Source: Pallidibacillus pasinlerensis
GTDB taxonomy: Bacteria > Bacillota > Bacilli > Bacillales > Caldibacillaceae
Length of the DNA stretch: 55,655 nt
NCBI RefSeq assembly: GCF_009996845.1
Contig: NZ_JAACYS010000013.1
Coordinates: 1-55,655 of the forward strand
Direction of reading: 5' to 3'
In this document: piece after piece, positions 45,809 to 54,652 of the stretch
Position numbering within the stretch: the first letter of the stretch is position 1
Layout of the letters: the number at the start of each line of letters is the position of its first letter
Notes under the pieces: generated by a model
The model's input: only the letters and a program-made list of their open reading frames with translations
Told to the model about the DNA's origin: nothing
Databases searched by the model: none
Made by a program: the position numbers and the translations under genes

Positions 45809-47930
45809 ACAACAAAACAAAATAGCTGAACAAGATTTGAAAGTATTTCGTGTTCAGGGACTTTCTTGTACAAATTGTGCAGCCACTTTTGAAAAGAATG
45901 TTAAATCATTACCAGGTGTTGAAGATGCAAAGGTAAACTTTGGCGCATCTAAGATTTATGTCAAAGGTGATACGACGATTGAGGATTTAGAAAGGGCTGG
46001 AGCGTTTGATAATTTAAAGATTCGCGATGAAAAAGAACAAAGGATTCAACGTGTACCATTCTGGAAACAAAAACAGAATATAAAGGTATATATTTCCGCA
46101 ATATTACTTATTATTAGTTGGTTTTTAAGCATGCGTTTTGGCGAAGGACATATTATTCCCACCATTGGTTACGCATCTTCTATCGTAATTGGTGGTTATT
46201 CACTCTTTATAGCGGGCTTTAAAAATTTAAGTAAATTAAATTTCGATATGAAGACACTTATGACCATTGCGGTTTTAGGGGCTGCTATGATTGGTGAATG
46301 GGGTGAAGGAGCAACCGTCGTTATTCTTTTTGCCATTACTGAAGCATTAGAACGTTATTCAATGGATACGGCTCGACAATCGATAGAATCGTTAATGGAT
46401 CTTGCTCCAAAAGAAGCACTCATTCGTCGTGGAAATGAAGAAATGATGATTCACGTTGACGATATTCAAGTCGGAGATATTATGATCGTAAAACCTGGTC
46501 AAAAATTAGCGATGGATGGTGTAGTCATTAATGGAACTTCGACAATAAATCAGGCGGCAATTACTGGGGAAAGTGTTCCTGTTACGAAAACGATGAATGA
46601 TGAAGTTTATGCAGGGACTTTAAACGAAGAAGGTTTACTTGAAGTAAAAGTAACAAAACGAGTGGAAGATACGACTCTATCAAAGATTATTTATTTAGTA
46701 GAAGAAGCTCAGGCAGAACGGGCACCTTCTCAAGCGTTTGTCGATAAATTTGCGAAATACTATACACCAGCCATTATGATTCTAGCATTATTCATCGCTG
46801 TTATTCCTCCGTTATTAGGTGGGGATTGGAGTGAATGGATTTATCAAGGCTTAGCTGTTTTAGTTGTGGGATGTCCTTGTGCTCTGGTTGTTTCAACACC
46901 TGTTGCAGTCGTTACGGCAATTGGGAATGCGGCAAAGAATGGTGTATTAATAAAAGGTGGAATTCATTTAGAAGAAGTAGGAAATGTTAAAGTCATGGCC
47001 TTTGATAAAACAGGAACGTTAACGAAGGGATACCCTTCTGTGACGGATGTTGTTACGTTGAAAGGGAATGAAAACGAATGGCTTACTACCATGGCAGCGA
47101 TTGAAAAAAATTCCCATCATCCACTCGCTTCTGCAATAATGAGAAAAGCAGAAGAAAAAGAATTAGATTATCAAAGTTTACGAGTTGAAGAGTTTCAGTC
47201 GATAACAGGTAAAGGTGTTAAAGGAATAGTAAACAATGTTTTGTATTATGTTGGCAGTCCAAACTTGTTTGAAGAACTGCACGGAAAAATAGATCCATCC
47301 ATCAAAGCGAAGATTACGCAACTGCAAATAAAAGGAAAAACGGTAATGATGTTAGGAACAGAAGATGAAATCCTGTCATTAATCGCCGTTGCCGATGAAG
47401 TAAGGGAGTCATCGAAAGAAGTTATAGAGAAATTAAACAAATTGGGAATTGAAACAGTCATGCTTACAGGGGATAACGAAATGTCAGCTATAGCAATTGG
47501 AAAACAAATTGGAGTTTCTTACATTGAAGCGGACTTACTTCCAGAAGACAAACTTCATTTCATCAAAGTCCTCCGTGAAAAGTATAAAGGTGTGGCTATG
47601 ATTGGAGATGGTGTAAATGATGCGCCGGCCCTTGCAGCTTCTTCTGTTGGTGTTGCCATGGGTGGAGCTGGAACAGATACGGCTCTAGAAACGGCGGATG
47701 TTGCCTTAATGTCTGATGATTTAGGTAAATTGCCATATACTGTCAAATTGAGTCGGAAATCTTTAGCTATTATCAAACAAAATATTACCTTCTCGTTAGC
47801 AATCAAAGCTATAGCATTATTGTTAGTAATTCCTAGTTGGTTAACGCTTTGGATTGCCATATTTGCAGATATGGGAGCAACATTACTTGTAACATTAAAT
47901 AGTTTACGATTATTAAAAGTAAAAGAGTAG
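45801..47930 (+). CDS. cadA: Cadmium/zinc/lead-exporting P1B-type ATPase CadA
   Basis: The 709-aa membrane pump expels Cd, Zn and Pb. It has one N-terminal HMA domain with SCTNCAA (metal cysteines), eight expected membrane helices, the actuator motif AITGESVPV, the channel motif CPC at residues 358-360, the phosphorylated aspartate in DKTGT (D402), an HP motif in SHHPLA, and [12 protein letters not shown]. The start overlaps the end of cadC, so the pair is translationally coupled. A terminator follows at 47940. Confidence 0.96.
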   Translation: MLEQQNKIAEQDLKVFRVQGLSCTNCAATFEKNVKSLPGVEDAKVNFGASKIYVKGDTTIEDLERAGAFDNLKIRDEKEQRIQRVPFWKQKQNIKVYISAILLIISWFLSMRFGEGHIIPTIGYASSIVIGGYSLFIAGFKNLSKLNFDMKTLMTIAVLGAAMIGEWGEGATVVILFAITEALERYSMDTARQSIESLMDLAPKEALIRRGNEEMMIHVDDIQVGDIMIVKPGQKLAMDGVVINGTSTINQAAITGESVPVTKTMNDEVYAGTLNEEGLLEVKVTKRVEDTTLSKIIYLVEEAQAERAPSQAFVDKFAKYYTPAIMILALFIAVIPPLLGGDWSEWIYQGLAVLVVGCPCALVVSTPVAVVTAIGNAAKNGVLIKGGIHLEEVGNVKVMAFDKTGTLTKGYPSVTDVVTLKGNENEWLTTMAAIEKNSHHPLASAIMRKAEEKELDYQSLRVEEFQSITGKGVKGIVNNVLYYVGSPNLFEELHGKIDPSIKAKITQLQIKGKTVMMLGTEDEILSLIAVADEVRESSKEVIEKLNKLGIETVMLTGDNEMSAIAIGKQIGVSYIEADLLPEDKLHFIKVLREKYKGVAMIGDGVNDAPALAASSVGVAMGGAGTDTALETADVALMSDDLGKLPYTVKLSRKSLAIIKQNITFSLAIKAIALLLVIPSWLTLWIAIFADMGATLLVTLNSLRLLKVKE

Positions 47931-47939
47931 ACGTAAATG

Positions 47940-47972
47940 GCCAAGGAATAATTTTCTCCTTGGCTTATTTTA
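47940..47972 (+). terminator. cadCA terminator
   Basis: GCCAAGGA (47940-47947) pairs with TCCTTGGC (47957-47964), then TTATTTT. Confidence 0.85.
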
Positions 47973-48108
47973 CGGAAACAAGAGAATAACTTAAAAAATG
48001 ATAGGGGACTAGTTGGCAAGAAAAATTGGGTATTCGGATTATCGTGTGATGGAATTTCATAAAAAAATTTATTTGTATACACAATAGATTATTTTAAGGT
48101 GAATAGGG

Positions 48109-48126
48109 TGTAAAAGATGTTTGACA
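48109..48126 (+). promoter_or_regulatory. Upstream operator of the XRE gene
   Basis: TGTAAAA-GATG-TTTGACA, a one-mismatch 7-4-7 inverted repeat whose right arm contains the -35 box TTGACA (48121-48126). Confidence 0.6.
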
Positions 48127-48150
48127 ATCTGTTTGCTTTTATTTTATAAT
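48121..48150 (+). promoter_or_regulatory. Promoter of the XRE regulator gene
   Basis: TTGACA (48121-48126), 18-bp spacer, TATAAT (48145-48150). Confidence 0.8.
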
Positions 48151-48155
48151 GATGG

Positions 48156-48173
48156 TGTAAAATATGTTTTACA
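48156..48173 (+). promoter_or_regulatory. Downstream operator of the XRE gene
   Basis: TGTAAAA-TATG-TTTTACA, a perfect 7-4-7 inverted repeat at about the transcription start. It probably binds the encoded XRE protein. Confidence 0.65.
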
Positions 48174-48200
48174 TCATTTTAGTTTGAAGGTGTTGTTCAA

Positions 48201-48401
48201 ATGCAAAATAGAATAAAAGAATTTCGAGAAAAGAAGGGGCTTTCCCAGGGGAAGTTAGCTGATTTATGTAATGTAAGCAGGCAAACCATTAATGCGATTG
48301 AAAATAATAAATATGACCCAAGTTTACAATTAGCTTTTAAACTAGCGAAGACTTTAGGTGTTACAGTTGATAATTTATTTTTGAATGGAGAGGAGAACTA
48401 A
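48201..48401 (+). CDS. Small XRE-family transcriptional regulator
   Basis: The 66-aa protein is essentially one Cro/CI-type HTH: REKKGLSQGKLADLCNVSRQTINAIENNKYDPSL, then LAFKLAKTLGVTVDNLF. This YozG-like type is commonly paired with a small membrane protein, as here. Two matching inverted repeats in its own promoter imply autoregulation. It ends just before the start of the DUF2178-like gene, sharing a transcript. Confidence 0.9.
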   Translation: MQNRIKEFREKKGLSQGKLADLCNVSRQTINAIENNKYDPSLQLAFKLAKTLGVTVDNLFLNGEEN

Positions 48402-48402
48402 A

Positions 48403-48792
48403 ATGAGGACCCGAAAATTAGGTGCAATTATAATTGGGGCTGCTACTGTAATTGTGATAGGTTTTTCAATTTTTAAAATTATTGCTGGAAAAGAAGTTGG
48501 ATTTAATGAAGTTATAGTAATTGGGACGTTATTGATGGTGTTTTTTTCTACAATTACATGGGGAATTAAGGAAGAAAAAGACGGAATATTACAAGAAGAA
48601 GAGCTTGGACAAAGAATAACGGAAATAAGCTCGAAAATCAGTTATTTTATTCTATTATTCTTTATTCTAGTGGCAGTGGCTGCTGACAAATTAATAAACG
48701 GATCAATCAACGTCTTCTTGTTAGGGATATTAGGATTAGCGATGGTAATATTACCTTTTGTAGAATTTTTGGTCGCTAAAAAATATCAGTAA
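48403..48792 (+). CDS. Small four-helix membrane protein (DUF2178-like)
   Basis: A 129-aa protein with four predicted membrane helices (about 7-27, 34-53, 79-99, 104-124) and a cytoplasmic loop with KEEKDGILQEEELGQRI. It resembles the DUF2178 group often encoded next to small XRE regulators; the function is unknown. I use ATG 48403, behind aggagaac; an in-frame start upstream overlaps the XRE gene. The XRE-membrane protein pair probably works as a unit, for example in sensing or transport. Confidence 0.7.
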   Translation: MRTRKLGAIIIGAATVIVIGFSIFKIIAGKEVGFNEVIVIGTLLMVFFSTITWGIKEEKDGILQEEELGQRITEISSKISYFILLFFILVAVAADKLINGSINVFLLGILGLAMVILPFVEFLVAKKYQ

Positions 48793-48831
48793 ATAAATAG
48801 GAAATATCATGACTTATATGGTAAAAGCTAT

Positions 48832-48856
48832 GAGCTGTTTTGACAGCTCTTTTTCG
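48832..48856 (+). terminator. Terminator after the XRE/membrane protein pair
   Basis: GAGCTGT (48832-48838) pairs with ACAGCTC (48843-48849), then TTTTT. Confidence 0.85.
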
Positions 48857-48959
48857 TATTACGAAAGGGAGAAGGTAAATGTTACCAAAAATGCTAAACC
48901 TACCTAACCCTGAAATTATGCAGGATAATGATAGATCTTCATTAAAGGAGTATAAGACT

Positions 48960-49586
48960 ATGAAAATATTAGTAATAGGCGCAACGGGGAGAACGGGGAA
49001 AGAGATTGTTGACCAGGCTTTGGCAAAAGGTTATGAAGTTATTGCGTATGTAAGAAGACCGGAAGCGGTACCTAAGCGGAAAAATTTACATGTAGTTGGT
49101 GGACAATTAGATCATCCAGAGAGGTTGGCGTTTGCCTTACAAGGTGTTGATGCTGTTTTAATGGCAATTGGAAATTCAATTACAAATCTTAATGATAAAT
49201 TGTTTGAATTCGCTATTCCAACGGTCATACAAGCAATGAACGATGCAGGGGTGAAACGATTAATAAATTTATCAGCATTAGGTGTAGGAGAAACATACAA
49301 AAATACAAGATATCCATATCGTTTAGCCGTTAAAGCTTTTTTAAAGGGAAATTTTAAAGATCATTTAGCGGGGGAATCACAATTAAAAAATTCCGGCCTC
49401 AATTGGACTACAATCCATCCAGGCCCTTTATCAAACGGTGCAAAAACGAGAAATCCACTTGTAATGGACGCAGCAACTGGTTATAAAAGATCTGGTCTAT
49501 CATTCACGAGGCGTACAGATGTTGCGCAAGTAATGTTAAGGATTATTGATGATGAAACAACGTTTGGAAAACAACTAATTATGTAA
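48960..49586 (+). CDS. NAD(P)-binding atypical SDR (NmrA/YwnB-like)
   Basis: The 208-aa protein has a Rossmann fold with MKILVIGATGRTGKEIV at the N-terminus, AYVRRPEAVP after strand 2, and the HPGPLSNG segment. It belongs to the atypical short-chain dehydrogenase group that lacks the YxxxK pair and usually senses or reduces quinones or flavins; the substrate is unknown. The start is ATG 48960, because aaaggag lies just upstream and an earlier ATG (48879) would add a non-conserved leader. A convergent SDR remnant overlaps its 3' end. Confidence 0.88.
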   Translation: MKILVIGATGRTGKEIVDQALAKGYEVIAYVRRPEAVPKRKNLHVVGGQLDHPERLAFALQGVDAVLMAIGNSITNLNDKLFEFAIPTVIQAMNDAGVKRLINLSALGVGETYKNTRYPYRLAVKAFLKGNFKDHLAGESQLKNSGLNWTTIHPGPLSNGAKTRNPLVMDAATGYKRSGLSFTRRTDVAQVMLRIIDDETTFGKQLIM

Positions 49587-50063
49587 TTGATTAATTGGTA
49601 TGAAGTGTTTCTTAAAATCATGTTCAAATGGTAGTATTACGATAGAACTGCCGCCATTTTTCTTCATTTCAGGAACGGCAGCACGGATTCCTAAAAATTT
49701 TCCTGTTGTATTAACTTCCATTACCTTTTCAAAATCTTCACGGGAATACCCAGTAATATCAGTACTTAAACTACCTAGAATTCCTGCATTGTTAATTAAA
49801 ATATCTACTTTTCCGAAGCGGTTTACTGTCTCTGAAACAACGGTTTCCCAATCTTCTTCAGAAGCGACATTATGTTTTAACCCGAGTACGCCTTCTGAAC
49901 CAATTTCGTCGTTAATTGATTTTATAGTCTGTTCTAGTAATTCATAATTAAAGTCAGTTGCAACAACTTTTGCCCCTTCTTTTGCGAAAAGTCTTGCCTC
50001 AGCTGCTCCTTGACCACCTGCTGCCCCCTGTAATAATTGCCACCTTCCTATCTAATCTTCCTA
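49574..50063 (-). pseudogene. Short-chain dehydrogenase remnant, truncated and frameshifted
   Basis: On the minus strand one frame reads GAAGGQGAAEARLFAKEGAKVV, then NVASEEDWE, DILINNAGI (NNAG motif) and EVNTTGKFLGI. It then leaves the SDR pattern after GGSSIV, before the catalytic YxxxK. Upstream of GAAGGQG the start KVAIITG is in another frame: the run of five G at about 50023-50027 has one base too many. No proper start exists. It was a classical SDR oxidoreductase and now lacks its active-site half. Confidence 0.8.
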
Positions 50064-50223
50064 TTATAAAATTAAAGCGCTTTCACTGTTGATATAACAC
50101 TAATATTCTATAAATTCGAATAATTTTCGCTATAGAATGATTGAATTAATTTTATATTTTTATAGCAACTTTTCCAGTTACTTACATCCTATGTCACACA
50201 GATCAATCAACAAGAAAAATTAT

Positions 50224-50270
50224 TGCGCAACCAAACCGCCATCAATTACGAATTCAGATCCTGTGCTTTA
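50224..50270 (-). pseudogene. C-terminal scrap of a short-chain dehydrogenase
   Basis: The minus strand reads GSEFVIDGGLVAQ followed by a stop, the usual C-terminus of a classical SDR (FVIDGG). Nothing upstream of it is SDR-like, because the dispersed GC-rich repeat begins at about 50285. It lies before the N-terminal end of the other SDR remnant, so it belongs to a different gene copy. Confidence 0.65.
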
Positions 50271-50282
50271 CAATGTCCATTA

Positions 50283-50346
50283 AAGTGGTACACCGAACCC
50301 GTCCCCCTGTACCAAACCCCTGTACCAAATTCCCCTGTACCAAATT
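50283..50346. repeat. Dispersed GC-rich repeat, third cluster
   Basis: ggtacaccgaacccgtcccc ctgtacc followed by two shorter cccctgtaccaaa copies. It is the same family and orientation as the unit at 41300, and inverted relative to those at 8480-8600. Confidence 0.85.
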
Positions 50347-50428
50347 TTTTGAAAAAGATTAACCCTTTTCCTAAAAATACTTCATAACACAGATGAAAGG
50401 ATTTTTAAATCAGATGGAGGGGTTAGGA

Positions 50429-51385
50429 ATGAGTAAGTTAGTAGTGAATGATTTTACGATTCCAGTATCAATTACATTAGCAGAAAAGGTTGGTGTTCAT
50501 GAGGCGATTTTTCTTCAACAACTTCATTACTGGTTAAAGGATAGTGACAATGTTTATGACGGACATAAGTGGGTGTATAACACATATCAAGGTTGGCATG
50601 ATCAGATGCCGTTTTTTACGGTAAACCAAATTCGGCGTGTTGTAAGAGAATTAGAGAAACGCAATTTAATCATTACTGGAAATTATAATCGATTAAAACT
50701 AGATAAAACGAAATGGTACCGAATTAATTACGAAGCGGTAGAACAGTTAAGTAAAGAATCAAACAATCAAAATTTATTAGTTGATCCGTGTAAAAATGAT
50801 GCTTGTCCAAAAAACGAAAAAAAGGACGAACTAGCGGTTAAACAAACTCGACCATCACTAGAAACCAACTCGAATGGACATCAATTCCAGTTGGACAATG
50901 CTCACGATAATAACTCGACAGAACTTGAAACACAGTCGGATAATATTCCAGAACCAGCTCGACATGACACTGGTCACAGAACAATACCAAAGACTACGAC
51001 AGAGACTACCCCAGAAAAGATGATAGATGATGATGAAAGCGCGCGCGCAATAAATCCATTTACATTTTTTGAAGAAAATGGATTTGGCACAATAGGTGGT
51101 TATTTAAGCGAAAAAATAATGGCTTGGTGTGATAATCTTTCTTCTGAACTTGTTGTTGAAGCGATGAAACTTGCGGTTGAATTCGGTTGTAAACATTGGA
51201 AATATGTAGAAGCCATTTTACGACAATGGGCGGATAAAGGGTATCAATCTGTAAGCGATGTTCATGCAGCTCGATTGCATTTTGAAGAAAAAATGGCGAA
51301 AAGAAGAAAGCAAAAATTTGAAAAACAAGGGCGAGACATCCCACAATTTGCAGGATTGGATTTTTCGGCAGGTGAGGAAGAATGA
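50429..51385 (+). CDS. Phage-type replication initiator (DnaD-like)
   Basis: A 318-aa protein. The N-terminal half is a winged-helix replication-initiator domain (ITLAEKVGVHEAIFLQQLHYWLK, PFFTVNQIRRVVRELEKRNLI). A low-complexity linker (about 115-205) follows, then a C-terminal DnaD-type domain, AINPFTFFEENGFG and LAVEFGCKHWKYVEAILRQWADKGY. Such proteins load the helicase at a phage or plasmid origin. The ATG at 50429 follows ggagggg. It overlaps the next gene by 4 nt, a typical phage replication cassette. Confidence 0.85.
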   Translation: MSKLVVNDFTIPVSITLAEKVGVHEAIFLQQLHYWLKDSDNVYDGHKWVYNTYQGWHDQMPFFTVNQIRRVVRELEKRNLIITGNYNRLKLDKTKWYRINYEAVEQLSKESNNQNLLVDPCKNDACPKNEKKDELAVKQTRPSLETNSNGHQFQLDNAHDNNSTELETQSDNIPEPARHDTGHRTIPKTTTETTPEKMIDDDESARAINPFTFFEENGFGTIGGYLSEKIMAWCDNLSSELVVEAMKLAVEFGCKHWKYVEAILRQWADKGYQSVSDVHAARLHFEEKMAKRRKQKFEKQGRDIPQFAGLDFSAGEEE

Positions 51386-52659
51386 TGTTTGTAGAAAAAA
51401 GTTTTCTTGGTTGCTTAATAAAAGCAGGCTATTTAATTCAAAGCACTGTTATTCGTCCAGAATATTTACAAGAAACCCATCACCAAATCATTATGAAGCG
51501 GATGATGGATCTAAACGAAGCTGGAAAACCGATTGATTTAATTATGTTAACAACGATTCCTGAACTAAAAATGATTGGTGGAATCTCGTATTTAAACGAA
51601 CTGGAATCTTTCGCTGAAGTTGAGAAATTTGAGGAAATAGAAGATTTAATTCTCGAAGACTGGAAAGAACGGGAGAAGCGAAATATTTTACAAATTGCGG
51701 CTGCAAATGATTGGGAGATTCATAAAGTCATTGAAAAATTGAACGCAATTAGCGAAGTGAAACTCGATGATTATGTCTCAATTTCGGATGCCTTAATGGA
51801 AGTGTATGAGGCACCTTGGAAAGACCCTGAACCGATGAACAGTGTCTCAACAGGGATACGTCATTTAGATGTGTTAACAGGTGGTTTCCAAAACGGCGAA
51901 GTGACGATTATAGCAGCCAGACCGTCTATGGGGAAAACTGATGTAATGCTTCATTTGGCGAAGACTGCTGGCTGGTTAGGGTTTTTACCGATCATCTTTT
52001 CACTAGAAATGCCAGAAAAATTAATAACGAAACGTCTTATTGCATCAACAGGTGGTTTTAACCGTTCGAAATTACGTAACCCAAAACTGCTTCTTACGGA
52101 AAAACAAAAGGCAAAATGGGCAGAAACATTAGGCAGACTAAGCAAAACGAATATTCATATCTATGATAAAAGTGGTCAAACGATTCCAGAAATGCGAGCA
52201 AAAATCCGTAAAATGATGCATCAATATCCAGATAAAAAACCAATCGTGTTTATCGATTATTTAACCTTAATTCATTCAAATGATTCCTTCGGCGGTAACT
52301 CGCACATGCAAGTAACGGAAATTTCGAAAAACATGAAAATGATGGCGAAGGAATTTGATATCCCTGTTGTTTGTTTAGCCCAATTAAACCGAAGTGTGGA
52401 AAGTCGGGCGGATAAACGCCCGATGATGTCGGATATTCGGGAATCGGGAAGCATTGAACAAGATGCGGATGTCATTTTATTTCTCTATCGGGAGCAATAT
52501 TACAATCGGGCTTCCATGAATGATTCTTTAGAGATCATTGTTGCAAAAAATCGCAACGGTCCTGTCGGCGCAATTTCTGTTAAATACAATATTTACACGG
52601 GAAAAATTGAAGATGTACCCCCGGTAGAAACCACTGTCCAAAAAGCGAAAATAATATAG
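51382..52659 (+). CDS. DnaB-like replicative helicase, phage type
   Basis: The 425-aa protein is a replicative helicase of the DnaB family. The N-terminal domain (1-100) begins EKSFLGCLI and has HHQIIMKRMMDL. The RecA-like C-terminal domain has STGIRHLDVLTGGFQNGEVTII, Walker A ARPSMGKTD near residue 180, Walker B IVFIDYLTLI, and LAQLNRSVESRADKRP with SDIRESGSIEQDADVILFL. Start and stop overlap the initiator gene (ATGATG). It would be a separate helicase from the chromosomal DnaB (dnaC) of the host. Confidence 0.92.
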   Translation: MMFVEKSFLGCLIKAGYLIQSTVIRPEYLQETHHQIIMKRMMDLNEAGKPIDLIMLTTIPELKMIGGISYLNELESFAEVEKFEEIEDLILEDWKEREKRNILQIAAANDWEIHKVIEKLNAISEVKLDDYVSISDALMEVYEAPWKDPEPMNSVSTGIRHLDVLTGGFQNGEVTIIAARPSMGKTDVMLHLAKTAGWLGFLPIIFSLEMPEKLITKRLIASTGGFNRSKLRNPKLLLTEKQKAKWAETLGRLSKTNIHIYDKSGQTIPEMRAKIRKMMHQYPDKKPIVFIDYLTLIHSNDSFGGNSHMQVTEISKNMKMMAKEFDIPVVCLAQLNRSVESRADKRPMMSDIRESGSIEQDADVILFLYREQYYNRASMNDSLEIIVAKNRNGPVGAISVKYNIYTGKIEDVPPVETTVQKAKII

Positions 52660-52670
52660 AGGTGAGGTTT

Positions 52671-53090
52671 ATGACAATTAAAGAACTTTATCTTGATGCG
52701 TTAAAATATGAAACGACTGCGTTAGTGTATTGTATTTACCATCTGTTGTTGGAGAAAAAAATTAAATTTGATGATCCGATTGAAAAGTTAAATTTGAAAC
52801 AAGTGGATAATGAAAAAGTAGCGAAGTTAGTGAAAGAAAATGTATTAGGACTGAATCGAATCGGAATTTATTCTTTACAAATGCATGAGGGCAGATTCGT
52901 TTACATTTTTGCGAAAAATGAACAAGAAGCCATCACGCATTACATAAAAACATACAAAATGAGTCCTATTAATTGCACGGAACATTCACTTGATATGGAG
53001 GTCATTAGAGGGAAAAAAGTGATTACTTTTAGAGACTTGAAGAAGGAATACGAAAAGTTTCCCGTGATAGTGGGGTTTTTTGAAAAGTAA
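52671..53090 (+). CDS. Unknown protein of the replication cassette
   Basis: The 139-aa protein has no signal peptide or membrane helix. It contains LYLDALKYETTALVYCIYHLLLEKKI and a middle segment GRFVYIFAKNEQEAITHYIKTYK, which resembles uncharacterised phage proteins encoded after DnaB-like helicases. I cannot assign a function. The ATG at 52671 follows agaggtgagg; the stop of the helicase is 11 nt upstream, so it belongs to the same operon. Confidence 0.7.
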   Translation: MTIKELYLDALKYETTALVYCIYHLLLEKKIKFDDPIEKLNLKQVDNEKVAKLVKENVLGLNRIGIYSLQMHEGRFVYIFAKNEQEAITHYIKTYKMSPINCTEHSLDMEVIRGKKVITFRDLKKEYEKFPVIVGFFEK

Positions 53091-53286
53091 AGTATTCAAC
53101 CAAAAACCATTTCAATGTTAAAAAAACTAAATAAACAGAGGTGATAAATCTAAATGATTTTCGCTTCTTTTAATTATTTATATTAATGATAAGAATCAAA
53201 TTTTAGATTTTATTTATTGTAATTTTCTTTTTGAATTATGTTAAAATTCATATAAATATATTTCGAAAAGAAATTTTGATAAATCG

Positions 53287-53394
53287 ATCCCCCCAGATTT
53301 ATCTGATATTTGAAGGAGTGTATGTTTACATGAATAGTCCAATTTAATATCCCCCTTAAATCAATTTTTAATTGAAATATTGGGGGGATAAAAA
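53287..53394 (+). promoter_or_regulatory. Likely translational attenuator of the MFS efflux gene
   Basis: The SD of the MFS gene is inside GGGGGGATA (53382-53390). It can pair with TATCCCCC (53348-53355) or, alternatively, with ATCCCCCC (53287-53294). The inner CAATT/AATTG hairpin closes the first option. Between the two C tracts are tiny ORFs behind gaaggagtg: ATG 53322 (MFT) and ATG 53330 (MNSPI, ending 53347), overlapping by ATGA. This resembles ribosome-stalling control of antibiotic-resistance genes. Confidence 0.6.
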
Positions 53395-54603
53395 ATGAAA
53401 TTGAATCGAAACTTTGCTTTATTATTGTCAGGCCAGTCACTCGCGAATATTGGCGATGTATTATATATGGTAAGTGTCATAAGTAGTATTTTTGTTTTAA
53501 CGGGTTCTGCAACGGCTGCATCCTTTGTTCCGTTTACGATTACTTCTTCCATGTTTGTTTCTAGCCTATTAACTCCACTTTTAATCGGAAAAGTAAATTT
53601 AAAGTGGTTATTGGCTGGGTCGCAAATTGGAAAAACAATCGTGCTTGTTGGCCTCGGCCTTATGTTAATGGAAATAACTGTATCAAACTACTATTTTATT
53701 TTTATGATGATAGGAGTAATTGCCTTTCTTGACGGTTGTGCAAATCCAATAAGGCAAACGTTGATACCCCACTATGTGAAACCTGAACATCTCCTACAAG
53801 CAAATGGCATTGCGGAAACCGTTACTCAAATCATTCAAGCATCAATGTGGTTTGTTGGAAGTTTGCTTTTAGTTATTTTAAGTTCACAACAATTAATTTG
53901 GCTCGTTGTCGGCCTATTTGTTTTATCAAGTTTTTTATTGAGTTTTTTAGAAAACGTAAGCCACAAAACAGTCGATTCAAAAGGGAAGTTCGAACAGATT
54001 AAAGAAGGTTGGAAAACATTATCTACTACTCCAGTCTTGAAAAGAATTGCTTTGATAGATATTTTCGAAACGATTGCAGGAACAGTCTGGATTGCCGCTA
54101 TCGTATATGTGTTTGTCAGCGAGGCTATAAATGTGGATGAAAAATGGTGGGGTTTTATAAATGGTGCTTATTTTTTAGGCTTGATTTTAGCTAGTTTATA
54201 TTGTATTAAATACGCTTCATTTATTGAAAAGAAATTAGCTTCCTTTGTGTTTGTTGGTTCCTTTGCGAGTTTCTTAATTACAATATTATTTGGTCTAAAC
54301 AGTATACCGATTGTTGCCTTACTTTTATCGTTTGGTGTGGGACTTTTTGAACAATTAAAAAGTATTCCACAGCAAACGGTGATTCAGACGAGTGTATCAA
54401 AGGAGCGGCTGGCAACTGTATATACTTCCTTAGGTGCGATTGGGACGGGAATCTTTGGCATCGGCTCTCTGTTTATGGGGGTACTAGCAGACTTGTTTGG
54501 CGTTCGAGTCGTATTCATTATTTCGGGTGTTTTACTTGCAATCGTGAGTTTCATCGTTCATAAAAACAAACAATTATTTGTAAAGAATATTAAGGAAAAT
54601 TAA
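53395..54603 (+). CDS. MFS efflux transporter (DHA3/macrolide-type)
   Basis: A 402-aa membrane protein with twelve predicted helices. It opens LNRNFALLLSGQSLANIGDVLY, the start typical of the MefA/DHA3 branch of MFS exporters, and has LDGCANPIRQTLIPHYV and EQLKSIPQQTVIQTSV in the loops. It probably exports a drug or other lipophilic compound; the substrate cannot be read. The strong hairpin covering its SD suggests it is induced when ribosomes stall on a short leader peptide. A terminator follows. Confidence 0.85.
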   Translation: MKLNRNFALLLSGQSLANIGDVLYMVSVISSIFVLTGSATAASFVPFTITSSMFVSSLLTPLLIGKVNLKWLLAGSQIGKTIVLVGLGLMLMEITVSNYYFIFMMIGVIAFLDGCANPIRQTLIPHYVKPEHLLQANGIAETVTQIIQASMWFVGSLLLVILSSQQLIWLVVGLFVLSSFLLSFLENVSHKTVDSKGKFEQIKEGWKTLSTTPVLKRIALIDIFETIAGTVWIAAIVYVFVSEAINVDEKWWGFINGAYFLGLILASLYCIKYASFIEKKLASFVFVGSFASFLITILFGLNSIPIVALLLSFGVGLFEQLKSIPQQTVIQTSVSKERLATVYTSLGAIGTGIFGIGSLFMGVLADLFGVRVVFIISGVLLAIVSFIVHKNKQLFVKNIKEN

Positions 54604-54612
54604 CCTATAAAT

Positions 54613-54652
54613 GAAGGATTTTGTTTTAACGACAAAGTCCTTCGTTTTTTTA
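54613..54652 (+). terminator. MFS gene terminator
   Basis: GAAGGATTTTGT (54613-54624) pairs with ACAAAGTCCTTC (54632-54643), then GTTTTTTTA. Confidence 0.9.

Noticed and set aside
49600-49947. Plus-strand ORF of 115 codons
   Set aside because: It is the antisense of the SDR remnant, which shows clear SDR motifs on the minus strand.
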